Part shown: piece by piece, positions 5,107 through 5,959 of the stretch
Position numbering within the stretch: the stretch's first letter is position 1
How the letters are laid out: the number at the start of each line of letters is the position of its first letter
Assembly: GCA_002779205.1 (NCBI GenBank)
Contig: PEXF01000023.1
Span: 1 to 5,959, forward strand
Source: Candidatus Hydromicrobium americanum
Lineage (GTDB): Bacteria; Actinomycetota; Humimicrobiia; Humimicrobiales; Humimicrobiaceae
Direction of reading: 5' to 3'
DNA length: 5,959 nt
Program-made: the position numbers and the translations under genes
The notes under the pieces: generated by a model
Databases searched by the model: none
Told to the model about the DNA's origin: nothing
Seen by the model: the letters and a program-made list of their open reading frames with translations, nothing else

Positions 5107-5959
5107 ATGGGAAACCGAAAATTTATTGGTATTAAATCTAATTTTTTTATTACAAATCTAATTTTAAAAATTGTACTTTATTTTTTCTTATCATTATGGA
5201 CATTTATTGAGATTTACCCAATAATTTTTATGGTTTTTAGTGGGCTTAAAACAAAATCTCAAATAATATTAAGTCCCTGGAGTTTTTCATGGCCACCCCA
5301 GTTTAAGAATTGGTTAGTTGTTTGGACTGGAGAAGGTGTACAGGTTGGTATTAGTCGGTATTTTCTTAACAGCGCAATAGTATTAGGTGGTGCTTTATTT
5401 CTATTGATAATAGTAGCTTCACTAGCAGGTTATGCATTAGCTACATATAAATTTTATGGTAAGGGATTATTTTATAAATTTTTTATTCTTGCAGTTGTAA
5501 TTCCTATTCAGATAGTTTTGATCCCTGTTTTTGTTTTATGGGGATATCTTCATCTTAGAAATAATTATTTAGGATTAATTATTTTGTATGTTGGATTTTT
5601 TTTACCATTTAGCGTTTTAATAATGCGTGCAAATTTTGAGTCTATTCCAATAGAGATTAAGGAAGCGGCTAGAATTGATGGATGCACAGAAATGGGCGTA
5701 TTCTGGCGAATCGCACTCCCGATGTCTAAGCCTGCTATTGGTGCTGTTTCATCAATTACTGGTGTTGGAATATGGGGAGAATTATTATTTGCTTTTATAT
5801 TAATGAATAAACCTGCAATGAGAACTCTAAATGTCGGTATTTTAGCATTTAGTGGACAATATGTTATTGAGTATCATTTAATTTTTGCAGGTCTTACAAT
5901 TAGTACAATTCCATTTCTTATATTATTTATTATATTTCAGCGGCAAATTATGAAGGGGA
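5107..5959 (+). CDS. Sugar ABC transporter permease, MalG/UgpE type (3' end outside window)
   Basis: The partner permease: 284 codons without a stop up to the window edge, probably lacking only the last ten or so residues, because members end soon after FQRQxxKG (here FQRQIMKG at 277-284). Visible segments are the N-terminal helix at 20-44 with the FMVFSGLKTKSQI junction, RYFLNSAIVLGGALFLLIIV at 84-103, ASLAGYALATYKFYGKG at 104-120, a long helix pair at 122-172, and the EAA loop IEIKEAARIDGCTEMG followed by RIALPMSKPA at 182-210, which is fully canonical. It ends with helices at 212-234 and 257-277. GGTGAT at 5096-5101, 5 bases before ATG 5107, is an adequate ribosome site. The gene follows the first permease by 56 bases with no terminator, so they are co-transcribed. 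It forms a heterodimer with the first permease; the ATPase is not in view. Confidence 0.92.
   Translation, partial: MGNRKFIGIKSNFFITNLILKIVLYFFLSLWTFIEIYPIIFMVFSGLKTKSQIILSPWSFSWPPQFKNWLVVWTGEGVQVGISRYFLNSAIVLGGALFLLIIVASLAGYALATYKFYGKGLFYKFFILAVVIPIQIVLIPVFVLWGYLHLRNNYLGLIILYVGFFLPFSVLIMRANFESIPIEIKEAARIDGCTEMGVFWRIALPMSKPAIGAVSSITGVGIWGELLFAFILMNKPAMRTLNVGILAFSGQYVIEYHLIFAGLTISTIPFLILFIIFQRQIMKG

Noticed and set aside
1..5959. CRISPR array, tRNA, insertion sequence or prophage attachment site
   Set aside because: No regularly spaced repeats, cloverleaf, transposase or long terminal repeats were found on reading both strands by eye.

Overview
This is a strongly AT-rich bacterial window, with every gene on the + strand. 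Its right half is the start of a carbohydrate ABC-uptake operon preceded by its probable regulator. Its left half holds the end of a membrane-protein gene, a small zinc-ribbon protein and a gene-poor stretch that may encode a structured small RNA. The host cannot be named from sequence alone. AT-rich codon use, a solute-binding lipoprotein with an Ala/Glu-rich linker after the lipid-bearing cysteine, and a DeoR-regulated sugar transporter would fit Atribacterota-like, Thermotogota-like or anaerobic Firmicutes-like bacteria. This is a guess based on style, not an identification.

Layout. 3-227 is the 3' end of a multi-helix membrane protein. Its frame stays open after the TAA to 362, as if a basic cytoplasmic tail had been cut off by a nonsense codon. 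376-627 encodes an 83-residue zinc-ribbon protein of unknown role, starting at TTG. 628-1241 has no recognisable protein gene. It contains a perfect TATAAT (800-805), then about 170 bases of mutually pairing segments ending in a GC-rich stem and an eight-T run (to 983), plus two copies of a short degenerate element. 1242-2018 encodes a DeoR-family regulator. 2019-2644 is a long intergenic region with two perfect palindromes, an imperfect inverted repeat abutting a TTGACA promoter, a nine-codon-or-shorter micro-ORF with a near-perfect ribosome binding site, and a 13-bp stem-loop that the micro-ORF overlaps.

2645-4021 encodes the sugar-binding lipoprotein. After an 11-bp perfect hairpin (4052-4095) come the two permease genes, at 4163-5050 (MalF/UgpA type) and from 5107 past the window edge (MalG/UgpE type). 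No ATPase gene is visible. In this transporter class it is often encoded elsewhere and shared, or it may lie downstream.

How it may work together (inference): the DeoR protein senses a phosphorylated sugar and controls the promoter at about 2358-2386. The leader may add a second, RNA-level control. The hairpin after the binding-protein gene would keep binding-protein mRNA more abundant than permease mRNA. The transported substrate cannot be told from the sequence. The most unusual parts are the orphan RNA candidate, the micro-ORF/stem leader and the in-frame stop in the first gene.
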